Below are positions 8,633-17,103 of a stretch of 58,366 nt of DNA, in pieces. The first letter of the stretch is position 1, and every line of letters begins with the position of its first letter. A program made the position numbers and the translations under genes. Below the pieces are notes generated by a model, which was not told where the DNA came from, did no database searches, and was given only the letters and a program-made list of their open reading frames with translations. This DNA comes from JBJYKD01 sp049310025 (GTDB taxonomy: Bacteria; Bacillota; Thermosediminibacteria; Thermosediminibacterales; Tepidanaerobacteraceae): NCBI RefSeq assembly GCF_049310025.1, contig NZ_JBJYKD010000018.1, positions 1 through 58,366 of the forward strand, read 5' to 3'.

Positions 8633-8971
8633 TTGCGAAAAGACCGAAATCTTCTGTTAATGACTCCTATCCGCAACAATAAAATTTCGTGGTCGTCAAA
8701 AGAAGACGGACTTGTCCAGCTCAAAATCACGAGAAAAGGGTTGCTATTCAGCGTTCTGAAACTTGTATACCGGGATTTACCCGAACATACATTCCTTGAT
8801 CTCGATGAAATCGGATCCGAGGTATGGTGCCTATGTGACGGTCGAAATACTGTTTATGACATTTCCACCAAACTTGCGGATAAATTTGGGGCAAAGGCCG
8901 AGCCCCTCTACCCCAGATTGATAACATATTTAAAAATTCTCAGGCAAAACGGGTTAATACATTTAAAATAG
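8633..8971 (+). CDS. PqqD family protein
   Basis: 112-residue winged-helix-like PqqD fold protein: the signature LDEIGSEVWCLCDGRNTVYDIS followed by YLKILRQNGLIHL at the end. PqqD-type domains normally act as peptide chaperones (RiPP recognition elements) that hand a precursor peptide to a radical SAM or other modifying enzyme, but none is encoded nearby. TTG start, GGAGG 8 bases upstream. It lies 54 bases after the OPT transporter and 13 before the dipeptidase, so all three are surely cotranscribed. A role linking peptide binding to transport or hydrolysis is speculation. Confidence 0.8.
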   Translation: MRKDRNLLLMTPIRNNKISWSSKEDGLVQLKITRKGLLFSVLKLVYRDLPEHTFLDLDEIGSEVWCLCDGRNTVYDISTKLADKFGAKAEPLYPRLITYLKILRQNGLIHLK

Positions 8972-8984
8972 GGGAGGTTTTATC

Positions 8985-10400
8985 ATGCCGCAGATAAGCG
9001 ATTTAATAGATAAGTGGAAAGATGAAATAGTCCAGCATACCCGGAACCTCATCAAAATAAGGAGCGTGGAAGAAAAAGCCGCAGACGACAAACCCTTTGG
9101 CAAAGGCCCCTATGAAGCGCTGAGGTATGCCCTTGAACTTTCCGAAAAATTCGGATTCAGGACTAAAAACGTGGACAATTACGCCGGGCATGCCGAATGG
9201 GGCGAAGGCAACGAAATGGTGGGCATACTGGTGCACCTGGATGTTGTTCCGGAAGGTCAGGGATGGACTTATCCGCCTTACGAGGGAAGGATTGTTGGCA
9301 ACCGAATTTACGGCAGGGGGGCCATAGACGACAAAGGACCCGCCGTGGCTTCACTGTATGCCTTGAGAGCCGTCAAAGAGGCGGGCATCCCTTTAAACAG
9401 GAGGGTAAGAATAATTTTCGGCACCAACGAAGAAAGCGGCTGGGAGTGCATGAAGCACTACTTTGACGTAAAAAAAGAAGAGACGCCGGTTATGGGATTT
9501 GCGCCGGACGCCAATTTCCCCATAATCAACCGGGAAAAGGGCATACTTATTTTCAATATTAACAGGAAGTTTAACAGCAGGCCACAGGATATTAGGATAG
9601 ATTACATTAAAGGCGGAAACAGGCCCAACATGGTACCGGATTACTGCGAAGCAAAAATAAATGTTGATAAAAGTCTTAAATCCGGGATAAAACAGGCCTT
9701 TGACGCTTTTGTAAAAGAAACCGGTTGCAACCTGGAACTGGTGGAAGCCGGCGATGGTTTCATAATTAAATCCCACGGCGTTTCAGCCCACGGCAGCACT
9801 CCTGAAAAGGGCAAAAACGCCATAATCCCCCTGGTAAAATTCCTGTCAAAAATCGATTCATCTCAAAATGATGTAAGGGGGTTCCTGAATTTCATAGCGG
9901 AACATATCGACAACGAATTTCACGGTGAATCCCTTGGCGTGCATTTGTCGGATGAACCTTCGGGCGACCTGATTTTCAACCTGGGCATGATAGAGCTGGA
10001 CGAGAATCATGGGACCGTAGTAATAAACATCAGGTATCCGGTGACATACAAGGGCGGGGAAGTCGTCGAAAAATTGAAGGCGGGCCTTTTCAGGATCGAT
10101 AAAGAACTTTTCCTCTCGGACGTATCCGATAATCCTCCGCTTTACGTCCCGGCGGATTCTCCCCTTGTCAGAAAACTTCAAAAGGTTTACCGGGAAGTCA
10201 CCGGGCAGGAACCCGAGCTCCTGTCCATCGGCGGCGGGACATACGCCAGGGCCATACCCAACGCCGTGGCCTTCGGGCCTCTGTTCCCCGGCCAGCCAGA
10301 ACTGGCCCATGAAAAAGACGAATTCATCCAAATCGACGATTTAATCCGCTGTGCAAAGATATACGCCCATGCCATTGCCGAACTGGCGGGCGAAAAATAA
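8985..10400 (+). CDS. pepV: Dipeptidase PepV-type (M20 metallopeptidase)
   Basis: Cytoplasmic zinc dipeptidase of the M20 PepV/Sapep group, 471 residues. Metal ligands and catalytic residues are present: HLDVVPEG (about residue 84), GRGAIDDKGP (about 115), GTNEESG (about 150), and a C-terminal His in LAHEKDEF. The lid domain inserts between about 185 and 370. ATG start with GGAGG 8 bases upstream. It would complete peptide assimilation begun by the OPT transporter two genes upstream. Confidence 0.93.
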   Translation: MPQISDLIDKWKDEIVQHTRNLIKIRSVEEKAADDKPFGKGPYEALRYALELSEKFGFRTKNVDNYAGHAEWGEGNEMVGILVHLDVVPEGQGWTYPPYEGRIVGNRIYGRGAIDDKGPAVASLYALRAVKEAGIPLNRRVRIIFGTNEESGWECMKHYFDVKKEETPVMGFAPDANFPIINREKGILIFNINRKFNSRPQDIRIDYIKGGNRPNMVPDYCEAKINVDKSLKSGIKQAFDAFVKETGCNLELVEAGDGFIIKSHGVSAHGSTPEKGKNAIIPLVKFLSKIDSSQNDVRGFLNFIAEHIDNEFHGESLGVHLSDEPSGDLIFNLGMIELDENHGTVVINIRYPVTYKGGEVVEKLKAGLFRIDKELFLSDVSDNPPLYVPADSPLVRKLQKVYREVTGQEPELLSIGGGTYARAIPNAVAFGPLFPGQPELAHEKDEFIQIDDLIRCAKIYAHAIAELAGEK

Positions 10401-10440
10401 AGGTTTTGCAGGGTTACTCCAATATTGTAAGCCAAAGATT

Positions 10441-10466
10441 AAAGCCGGCTTGTGAAGCCGGCTTAA
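10441..10466. terminator. Hairpin between converging genes
   Basis: AAGCCGGCTT repeated as an inverted repeat (AAAGCCGGCT / AGCCGGCTTAA) lies between pepV and the oppositely oriented cobalamin-protein gene, with AT-rich flanks on both sides; probably serves both. Confidence 0.6.
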
Positions 10467-10539
10467 TTTATCTTTCTTTAATTTATATCAAAAATTTATA
10501 TTAAAATTTTTAACCTTATTTTAACCTTCGCCATTATCG

Positions 10540-12195
10540 TCACGAGCAGGCAGCAGCCTTCTTTATACCGGCGCCCTCCAGAATCCGGGCAATGCGCTCT
10601 TTCTCGGTCAGAACACGCTTTTCTACGGGGTCGTAGGCGTAAAGGGCGCCGTTCACCATGCGGGTGACAAGCCCGCCGCAGGCCGCAGGATTGCCTTTGA
10701 GGTGCGGGGCGTCCAGGATGCCCAATTCAATGGCCCTGGCGATGGTGCCGGGATCGGCCCATGGGTCCTTAACGCCGGGGCTTATGGCCTTAATGGCGTC
10801 AAGTATCACAACGGCCTCATCTATGAGCTGGTTCTTCCTTTCCCGGACTTCCCCGTCTATCGTAATATCCACAACTCCCAGGAAGTTGTTCCGGATGACA
10901 CCGCGCACTATCTTGCAGCTTTCTATGATATCGTCCGCAGTTGCGGCGTGATGGGCCTCACAAAATCCCACCACATGATAGATATGGGGTTTTATGGCCA
11001 TTGCAAGGTATGCGGACGCCGCCAGCTGTCCCTTGGCCTGGGCGAGATCTCCCGGGAAGCTGGCAAGGCCGGCCCTGGCCTGGCGATACACTCTGAAGTT
11101 TTCATCCTGAAGGGACTCTATCAATTCTATTTTTGCCAGCATCTTGGCCAGGTCCATTTTGGGTGAAATGGACGGCGGGACGTTAAACATGTACTGGGCG
11201 ATGTAGTCTTTTACCCCCATTTTCTTTGCATTGTAAGCCGCGAGAAATGCCGCGGCAACTCCGATGGCGTCATGGGCATCCCTCAGACTCCAGTGATGAG
11301 CCTCATTGACCTCCACCGGAACGCCCCGCTCGCCGTGCCATTTCATAACCTGCTGGTTTTCTTCAATGGACTCCCTGACCGGCCGGGGACCGCGCTTATC
11401 CAGAACGTTGTACCAGCAGAGGGGCACTGCGCACCAGGCGTTTTTAATGGTATCCCGGAGCAGTTCGGCAAAAAGAATCAAATTATTGGTGCCGCTGTAG
11501 CAGCGCAGCAGCGGGAAGTTACCCCTTTGCGCCGCCTCGTACAGCGCCACAAAATCTTCTCTGGTGCGGACGGGCACGCCGCCCGCTCCGTCCAGCCTCC
11601 GGTCCATTTTATCCTGCTCAAAAAAGTGTTCCTGAGCGTTCTGATCCGGCGCGATGGAAATGACGTCCAGCACTTTAGACTCCGCTATCTTCTTTATGGA
11701 TTCAATAGTTTCATCCAGCGACGGCAGGCCGAGATGATGCCTTAAAATGGGATACGGATATTTTGACCTTATGCGCGAAATCAGGTCTCTCGGGTAATAT
11801 TCAGCTTCGGTGAGCTTCCTGCCCTTTAAAAACCCTATCGTCTCATCCACGTCCTCTGTGCCGCTGAACACCCTGCAAAATATCCCGCTTTCTTGCGCCA
11901 CCTTTGCGGTGGGCTCTGTGCCGCCGAAGATCCATCCGACATCCTGCAGGCCTTCCGCTTCAATTTTTTCCGCCAGTTCCTTTAAAACCTCCTTGAGAGG
12001 CTCCGGCGTCAGTCTGTAGCTTACACCCACATAATCGGGTTTTTCCGCCTTTACCGCCTCTATCAGTTCGTCTATGGCGACGGCGGCTCCCAAAAACTTT
12101 GTCTCGTAACCTTCCCTCTCGGCAAGAGAAAGAAAATTCATAATCCCGGCCACATGAACGCAGTTGGCGATTGTAGCCGCAATGATCTTTTTCAT
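10540..12195 (-). CDS. Cobalamin-dependent glutamate-mutase-like protein (B12-binding domain plus TIM barrel)
   Basis: 551-residue cytoplasmic protein. Residues 1-125 form a cobalamin-binding domain: the cobalt-ligand motif DxHxxG appears as C12-x-H14-x-x-G17, followed by SYRL at 59-62 and GG at 91-92. Residues about 150-470 resemble the TIM barrel of glutamate mutase epsilon subunits (PVRESIEENQQVMKWHGERG, VEVNEAHHWSLRDAHDA, GVKDYIAQYMFNVPPS). This is the MutS and MutE arrangement on a single chain. It overlaps the upstream opine-type dehydrogenase by ATGA, so the two are translationally coupled and share a c-di-AMP riboswitch. A carbon-skeleton rearrangement of an amino acid is the natural inference, but substrate is unknown, and the ligand motif Asp is replaced by Cys. 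Confidence 0.8.
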   Translation of the reverse strand: MKKIIAATIANCVHVAGIMNFLSLAEREGYETKFLGAAVAIDELIEAVKAEKPDYVGVSYRLTPEPLKEVLKELAEKIEAEGLQDVGWIFGGTEPTAKVAQESGIFCRVFSGTEDVDETIGFLKGRKLTEAEYYPRDLISRIRSKYPYPILRHHLGLPSLDETIESIKKIAESKVLDVISIAPDQNAQEHFFEQDKMDRRLDGAGGVPVRTREDFVALYEAAQRGNFPLLRCYSGTNNLILFAELLRDTIKNAWCAVPLCWYNVLDKRGPRPVRESIEENQQVMKWHGERGVPVEVNEAHHWSLRDAHDAIGVAAAFLAAYNAKKMGVKDYIAQYMFNVPPSISPKMDLAKMLAKIELIESLQDENFRVYRQARAGLASFPGDLAQAKGQLAASAYLAMAIKPHIYHVVGFCEAHHAATADDIIESCKIVRGVIRNNFLGVVDITIDGEVRERKNQLIDEAVVILDAIKAISPGVKDPWADPGTIARAIELGILDAPHLKGNPAACGGLVTRMVNGALYAYDPVEKRVLTEKERIARILEGAGIKKAAACS

Positions 12196-13328
12196 GCCAC
12201 CACCCCCTCCTCTTCGATAATAATTTTGTTCACGCTCCCGGTTTGGGCCAGCTGGTGAATCTCCGCCACCGAAAGGCCTTTAAGACCAAGCTTTTCCACA
12301 TTCCTCCCCTCCTGCCAGAAATTACGGCCGGTCATTATATTTGCCAGTCGGATTATGGTATCAATAGCAGGGGTTTCTATGCCCAAATGGGAGGCTAACG
12401 AAGATATGGGAACCAGGCTGTACGGCACATCTTCGTAAATATAACGGGTATCCAGACCCTTCGGAGCTGTGAGGCCCTTATATGCCGGGTTGTTCTGAAT
12501 GGCCTCGTAGATGGTTTCGCCCTTTGCCCCATAGGACTCCTCAAGCCACTCCCGGGCTGAAACGGCTTTAACCCCGAGGGCTCTTGCCACTTTCAGCCTT
12601 TCCACATCAAGCTTCTCCAGTATCTGGCCGATGGAAGGAGTAATCCCCTCCAGGTAGTATTCAAATGTCTGCCCCCGCTCGATATGGCCGCTGTTTAAAA
12701 GCGTCGGCGCCGGATGAAAAATGGCTCCGAAATTGTTCAGGCTTGTTTCCATAACGTCTTTGGCCGGGATAAACTGCGGATAAGCCCCGGAAAGGAGTCT
12801 TATAACTTTTTTTGTGTATATGGCCGGTATGGCAGCCAGGGCCACTTCTTTTTTTACGCTGAAAATCCTGGCGCTGGTGGGCCCGGTGGCCCTGCAGGCG
12901 TAAATGAAAGTCTGAGCTTCGGCCACAATAATTTTTCTGTCGCATCCGGAATTCCTCAAAGTTTCATATACTTCCAAAGCTCCTCCGGTACGGCCGGGGT
13001 TTAAGACGACAATCTGGCCGTCTTTCAAGTAGGGTGCCATCATCTTTGCCAGATGGAAATGCCCCGTGGCCGGTACCGTCACCATTATGATGTCGACGTC
13101 CGCGATGGCCTTTTCAATGTCGCCGGTAACAAGATTAAGCGTTCCAGTACCTTCCACGGAACCGGTAAGATTGATCCTGGGGTCTGCCATGAGCGGTTTT
13201 ATTTTGTCGAGCGATCTGTTGAACAGGTTGACGGTAAAACCCTTCAATGCCAGAAAACCGGCCATAGCGAGACCGCCGTTGCCAGCCCCTATAACCGCGT
13301 AGCGTACATCCACAGGACGTTTAATCAT
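12192..13328 (-). CDS. Octopine/nopaline dehydrogenase family oxidoreductase
   Basis: 378-residue NAD(P)-dependent opine dehydrogenase-like enzyme: N-terminal Rossmann domain with GAGNGG at 14-19, and a C-terminal helical domain with the family motif NFGAIFHPAPTLLN around catalytic-type His205. Enzymes of this family reduce a Schiff base of an amino acid and a 2-oxo acid to an opine, or the reverse. ATG start, GGGAGG 9 bases upstream; the longer upstream frame runs through leader RNA. It is the first gene after the c-di-AMP riboswitch and overlaps the cobalamin protein by 4 bases. The pairing suggests formation or breakdown of an unusual amino-acid-derived compound. Confidence 0.87.
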   Translation of the reverse strand: MIKRPVDVRYAVIGAGNGGLAMAGFLALKGFTVNLFNRSLDKIKPLMADPRINLTGSVEGTGTLNLVTGDIEKAIADVDIIMVTVPATGHFHLAKMMAPYLKDGQIVVLNPGRTGGALEVYETLRNSGCDRKIIVAEAQTFIYACRATGPTSARIFSVKKEVALAAIPAIYTKKVIRLLSGAYPQFIPAKDVMETSLNNFGAIFHPAPTLLNSGHIERGQTFEYYLEGITPSIGQILEKLDVERLKVARALGVKAVSAREWLEESYGAKGETIYEAIQNNPAYKGLTAPKGLDTRYIYEDVPYSLVPISSLASHLGIETPAIDTIIRLANIMTGRNFWQEGRNVEKLGLKGLSVAEIHQLAQTGSVNKIIIEEEGVVA

Positions 13329-13389
13329 ATTCAAATCCCTCCCTTTCTTACGTTTTTTATGATAATGATTATCTTCCCCAATTAGGCAA

Positions 13390-13418
13390 AACAAAAAGCT
13401 ATGGAGATCCATAGCTTT
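13390..13418 (-). terminator. Riboswitch-associated intrinsic terminator
   Basis: In minus-strand sense AAAGCTATGG and CCATAGCTTT form a 10-base stem closed by ATCT/AGAT, followed by TTTTGTTTT. It lies between the c-di-AMP aptamer and the dehydrogenase start, the expected place for a transcriptional expression platform. Confidence 0.85.
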
Positions 13419-13464
13419 GAGCATGCCAAATTAACAGCACTCAAATGCCATCAATCTCCCCTTC

Positions 13465-13611
13465 TCACGCTTACGAGGTTAGCTGACGGGTTCGGGCCGA
13501 AGAGTGTAACCCTACCCCTTGATCAAGAATATGTAAAAATACTCCCGGTCGAAGGGGATTCACCCCAGATCATTGGGTCCCCCGCTTCTTTCTTGCGAAA
13601 GAATTCAGCGT
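13465..13611 (-). ncRNA. c-di-AMP riboswitch (ydaO/yuaA type)
   Basis: Conserved ydaO landmarks are in order in minus-strand sense: ACGCTGAAT, then GCGGGGGACCCAAT, TGGGGTGAATCC, a GGGTAGGG turn, and the diagnostic block CCCGAACCCGTCAGCTAACC with TCGTAAGCGT. This class binds cyclic di-AMP and usually shuts expression off when the ligand is abundant. The element is followed by a perfect terminator and then the opine-type dehydrogenase and cobalamin-protein operon. Most known members precede potassium or osmolyte transport and cell-wall genes, so this context is unusual. Confidence 0.92.
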
Positions 13612-13647
13612 TCAAGATTGAGAGCATATTATTTGATTGTAAGATAG

Positions 13648-13677
13648 ATTATATCATAAGGCCAGCGCTTTCGTCAA
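13648..13677 (-). promoter_or_regulatory. Promoter of the c-di-AMP riboswitch operon
   Basis: Minus-strand TTGACG (13672-13677), 18-base spacer, TATAAT (13648-13653). It overlaps the 3' end of the ogt gene, so the riboswitch RNA starts about 30 bases before its first conserved element. Confidence 0.75.
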
Positions 13678-14227
13678 TAAGTAAATTTGAAGGAAGATCA
13701 GGCCGCAAACCTTCCGACTCCAGTTCCAGCAAAAATCTCTTTATTTCAAGCCCGCCGCCGTATCCCACAAGAGAGCCGTCGCTCCCTATCACCCGGTGGC
13801 ATGGAACTATAATGGCCACGGGGTTTTTGTTGTTGGCGCCGCCCACAGCCCTGCAGGCACCGGGGGTTCCCACAGCCCTTGCTATATCCCTGTAGCTTGC
13901 GGTCCTGCCATACGGTATCTTCAACAGTTCCCGCCAGACCTTTTTCTGAAACTCGGTGCCTTCCAAGTCAAGAGGGATGGAAAATTCCTTCAATTTCCTG
14001 TCAAAGTAAAGCTTGAGTTCTTCCGAGGCCTTTTTATTTATGGGGCTTTTTTCGCCATCCCTGTCCTCGTCCCAGAGCTCGCATTCCCCGTAAGTCTTCT
14101 TCAGTCCGGTTAAAAAACACTCCTCGGTTTCCCCCGGCAGCGCCAGGCGGCACACTCCCTTTTCGGTGGAGGCCAGCATAAGCCTTCCTATTTTTGTATC
14201 GACCCGGCGGTAAAATATTGTGCGCAT
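13649..14227 (-). CDS. ogt: Methylated-DNA--protein-cysteine methyltransferase
   Basis: Suicidal DNA repair enzyme that takes alkyl groups from O6-alkylguanine. 192 residues; the active-site motif PCHRVIG contains Cys143, preceded by the helix-turn-helix region (YGRTASYRDIARAVGTPGACRAVG, arginine finger included) and the NPVAIIVPCHRV strand. Length and layout match Ogt rather than the two-domain Ada. ATG start with GGGAGG before it. It appears monocistronic; its last bases carry the promoter for the riboswitch operon. Confidence 0.93.
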   Translation of the reverse strand: MRTIFYRRVDTKIGRLMLASTEKGVCRLALPGETEECFLTGLKKTYGECELWDEDRDGEKSPINKKASEELKLYFDRKLKEFSIPLDLEGTEFQKKVWRELLKIPYGRTASYRDIARAVGTPGACRAVGGANNKNPVAIIVPCHRVIGSDGSLVGYGGGLEIKRFLLELESEGLRPDLPSNLLIDESAGLMI

Positions 14228-14428
14228 GAAACTCCCTCCCGGATTTTAATCATTATTCAGTTTTAAATTTCATCGTTCCCCACGGCTTTTTACACTGTAA
14301 TTATACCATTTATATGTTTTTCCGGGCACCGTAAACTTGATATCATGCGACCGCTCGGTAAGCTTAACCGGAAAGTTTTTTTGCTGCACCCTCACAAACA
14401 GCAATTGAACAATCGCCCTTGTTCCGGA

Positions 14429-14464
14429 ATTGACATGTGGTTTAAAATTGACATGTGGTTTAAA
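14429..14464. repeat. 18-base tandem duplication at the metX stop
   Basis: Two perfect adjacent copies of ATTGACATGTGGTTTAAA. One copy covers the metX stop codon, so the duplication supplies a second TTTAAAC block just after it. The 170 bases downstream (14265-14428) contain no gene. Confidence 0.75.
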
Positions 14465-15587
14465 TAAGATCCACCGAAGTCTCATTTATATGAGTTTGGC
14501 TCCGGATATTTTCCAGTATTTCCCTGACCATGGGAGCCAGCTGGTCAAAATCCACCAGAAAGGCGTCATGGCCCTGGCACGACTTTATCTCTCTGTATTC
14601 ACCGTAGCCGCCGGCGGTGTTTAACCGCCTGATAAAACCTCTCATTTCCGCCGGAAAATACAGCATATCCGTATCTATGCCTATCATAAATACTCTGGCT
14701 TTGATGCGCCTTATGGCTTTTTCCAGGGAGCCGTAGGGTTCTGCGATGTCGTGCCGGTTCATCGCCCTCACAAGGCAGAGGTAAGTATTGGCATCAAAAC
14801 GATTGACAAAAATCTCTCCCTGGTGCTCCAGATAGCTTTCCACCTGGAAAAGTCCCTTTTCCGGATCCATTTTCCTGTCAAACCTTCGCTCGAAAAGTTC
14901 GTCGCTTTTGTATGTGAGGGTACCTATCATCCTGGCCAGGGAAAGCCCTCTCACCGGCTGACCGACAGAATAGTAGTCTCCGTTTCTCCAGGCCGGGTCG
15001 TTCTCTATGGCCTTTATGCCCGCGTAATTGAAGGCAACGGCAAGCGGAGAGAGTTTATGGGTGGCGGCTATGGGCACTACCGCCTCCACAAAATCGGGAA
15101 AGGTCACCGCCCACTCCAGGGCTTGCATACCACCCATGGAACCACCGATGGCCATCCTTAATTTCTTTATCCCCAGGTAATCCAGCAAAATTTTTTGCAA
15201 TCTTACCATATCCCGTATATTTATGGGAGGAAAACCCATGCCGTAAGGTACATTTGTTCGTGGATTAACGGAGGATGGGCCCGTGGTGCCCCTGCATCCT
15301 CCCAGGACATTGGAGCATATGACAAAATATCTGTCCGTATCCAGGGCCCGTCCGGTACCGATCATGGGGTCCCACCAGCCTGGTTTTGGGTCCCGGTTGG
15401 TGTAAACTCCCGCCGCATGTGCATCCCCTGTCAAGGCGTGCAAAACCAGGACGGCGTTATCTTTTTGCCGGTTTAATCTGCCGTAAGTCTCATAGGCCAC
15501 CTGGATGTAATCGAAAGTATACCCGCTCTCGGTAGTGAATTCAATCTCCTCTTTTGTAAAGGAAAACAGACGCTCTTTAACTATCAC
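14460..15587 (-). CDS. metX: Homoserine O-acetyltransferase
   Basis: Alpha/beta-hydrolase-fold enzyme (375 residues) making O-acetyl-L-homoserine from homoserine and acetyl-CoA, the first committed step of methionine synthesis. Visible: oxyanion-region NVLGGCRGTTGPSS, nucleophile elbow GGSMGGMQALEW, a catalytic Asp in FMIGIDTDMLYFP, and the C-terminal His in SCQGHDAFLVD. I choose the GTG start (VIVKERLF) because GGAGG lies 6 bases upstream; the longer frame begins inside metY. It follows metY by 22 bases and both are under the SAM riboswitch. Confidence 0.95.
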   Translation of the reverse strand: MIVKERLFSFTKEEIEFTTESGYTFDYIQVAYETYGRLNRQKDNAVLVLHALTGDAHAAGVYTNRDPKPGWWDPMIGTGRALDTDRYFVICSNVLGGCRGTTGPSSVNPRTNVPYGMGFPPINIRDMVRLQKILLDYLGIKKLRMAIGGSMGGMQALEWAVTFPDFVEAVVPIAATHKLSPLAVAFNYAGIKAIENDPAWRNGDYYSVGQPVRGLSLARMIGTLTYKSDELFERRFDRKMDPEKGLFQVESYLEHQGEIFVNRFDANTYLCLVRAMNRHDIAEPYGSLEKAIRRIKARVFMIGIDTDMLYFPAEMRGFIRRLNTAGGYGEYREIKSCQGHDAFLVDFDQLAPMVREILENIRSQTHINETSVDLI

Positions 15588-15609
15588 GGGCTTCCTCCTT
15601 CCGGATGAA

Positions 15610-16884
15610 TTAAACAGCCGCAAGGCCCCTTTCCAGATCCTCCAATATGTCCTCAATATCTTCGATACCAACGGATATTCTTATCATGTCTGGAGTGACT
15701 CCCGCCGCCAGTTGTTCTTCCGGGCTCAGTTGCTGGTGGGTGGTGCTGGCCGGGTGTATCACCAGAGACTTCGCGTCGCCCACATTTGCAAGATGAGAGA
15801 AAAGCCTCACGCTTTCTATAAATCTTTTTCCCGCTTCCAGACCCCCTTTAATTCCAAAGGTGAATATGGCTCCGGGGCCCTCCGGCAGGTATTTTTGGGC
15901 CAGCGGGTAATATGGGGACTCGGCAAGCCCCGGGTAATTGACCCACACGACTTTTGGATGATTATTGAGAAACTCCGCCGCCTTTTGGGCGTTTTCCACA
16001 TGGCGCTGCATTCTCACGTGGAGAGTCTCCAGTCCCTGCAGCAGCAAAAAGGCATTGAAGGGACTCATGCAGGCTCCCATATCCCTGAGGAGCTGGGTTC
16101 TCGCTCTGGCTATATAGGCGGCTTTTCCGAAGACTTCGGTGTATACTATGCCGTGGTAACTGGGGTCCGGTTCGGTCAATTCGGGGAATTTACCATTTGT
16201 CCAGTCGAACTTCCCCGAGTCCACGATAATCCCTCCTATGCAGGTGCCGTGCCCGCCGATAAATTTCGTGGCGGAGTGCACCACTATGTCGGCACCGAAT
16301 TCAAAGGGCCTGCACAGGTAGGGTGTGGCGAAGGTATTGTCCACGATAAGGGGTACGCCCGCATCATGGGCTATTTTTGCCACTTCTTCCACATCCAGGA
16401 TGTCTATCTTCGGGTTGCCGATTATTTCCCCGTAAAGCGCTCTGGTCCGGGGCCCTATGGCCTTTCTATAATTTGCCGGGTCGCTGGGATCAACAAATTT
16501 TACTTGTATGCCCAGCCGTTTTAATGTCGATGCCAGAAGGTTATGAGTCCCGCCATACAGATTACTTGAAGAGACGATTTCATCTCCGGCCTTTGCGATA
16601 TTCATTATGGAATAGGCTATGGCCGCCTGGCCGGAAGAAAGGGCCAGCGCCCCAACGCCGCCTTCGAGAGCGGCCATGCGTTTTTCCAGCACATCCTGCG
16701 TGGGGTTCATGATGCGGGTATATATATTTCCTTCCTCTTTCAGGGCAAACAGGTTTGCGGCATGTTCGGTACTCTTGAACACATAGGAGGTGGTCTGATA
16801 GATGGGTACCGCCCTGGACCCCGTAACGGGGTCCGCCTCCTGCCCCGCATGAAGGGCCAGCGTGTTGAATCTGTAATTTGTCAT
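15610..16884 (-). CDS. metY: O-acetylhomoserine sulfhydrylase
   Basis: PLP enzyme of the Cys/Met metabolism family (424 residues) converting O-acetylhomoserine and sulfide to homocysteine. Signatures: LSSGQAAIAYSI, EIIGNPKIDILDVE, PLIVDNTFATPYLCRP, and the PLP-lysine segment VHSATKFIGGHG. ATG (MTNYRFNT) follows GGAGGAGG; upstream in-frame codons belong to the riboswitch leader. First gene of the metYX operon; direct sulfhydrylation is therefore the encoded route. Confidence 0.96.
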   Translation of the reverse strand: MTNYRFNTLALHAGQEADPVTGSRAVPIYQTTSYVFKSTEHAANLFALKEEGNIYTRIMNPTQDVLEKRMAALEGGVGALALSSGQAAIAYSIMNIAKAGDEIVSSSNLYGGTHNLLASTLKRLGIQVKFVDPSDPANYRKAIGPRTRALYGEIIGNPKIDILDVEEVAKIAHDAGVPLIVDNTFATPYLCRPFEFGADIVVHSATKFIGGHGTCIGGIIVDSGKFDWTNGKFPELTEPDPSYHGIVYTEVFGKAAYIARARTQLLRDMGACMSPFNAFLLLQGLETLHVRMQRHVENAQKAAEFLNNHPKVVWVNYPGLAESPYYPLAQKYLPEGPGAIFTFGIKGGLEAGKRFIESVRLFSHLANVGDAKSLVIHPASTTHQQLSPEEQLAAGVTPDMIRISVGIEDIEDILEDLERGLAAV

Positions 16885-16908
16885 AATGATTCCTCCTCCG
16901 GTTTTTGT

Positions 16909-16945
16909 ATAAAAAAAACCCCCTTCGATAAGAAGAGGGTTTTTG
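16909..16945 (-). terminator. SAM riboswitch terminator
   Basis: Minus-strand AACCCTCTTC and GAAGGGGGTTTTTTTT form a stem with a T tract, directly between the S-box aptamer and metY; its 5' arm can pair with the end of the aptamer region, as in other S-box leaders. Confidence 0.85.
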
Positions 16946-16953
16946 ACCACCTT

Positions 16954-17069
16954 CCTCTTATCTCTCAAAACGCCTGGCGTTTTGCAGGAATTGGCACCAT
17001 TTTAGAAGCAAAGCTTCTAACGGTTGCCGGGTTTCATAGGGCCAGTCCCTCCACCACTCTTGATAAGAG
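16954..17069 (-). ncRNA. SAM-I (S-box) riboswitch
   Basis: Minus-strand sequence contains CTCTTATCAAGAGTGGTGGA, GGGACTGGCCCTATGAAACC, CGGCAACC, AATGGTGCCAATTCCTGC and the closing GAGATAAGAGG strand that pairs with the 5' end. These are the S-box consensus blocks in order. SAM binding should favour the adjacent terminator and switch off metYX. Confidence 0.96.
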
Positions 17070-17103
17070 GTTTTACAACCTTTATCATATTCAATTTTTA
17101 TTG

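Noticed and set aside
14270..14485. 71-residue minus-strand frame across the tandem repeat
   Set aside because: Overlaps the metX end, has no ribosome site or coding texture, and encodes a repeated FKPHVN from the duplication.
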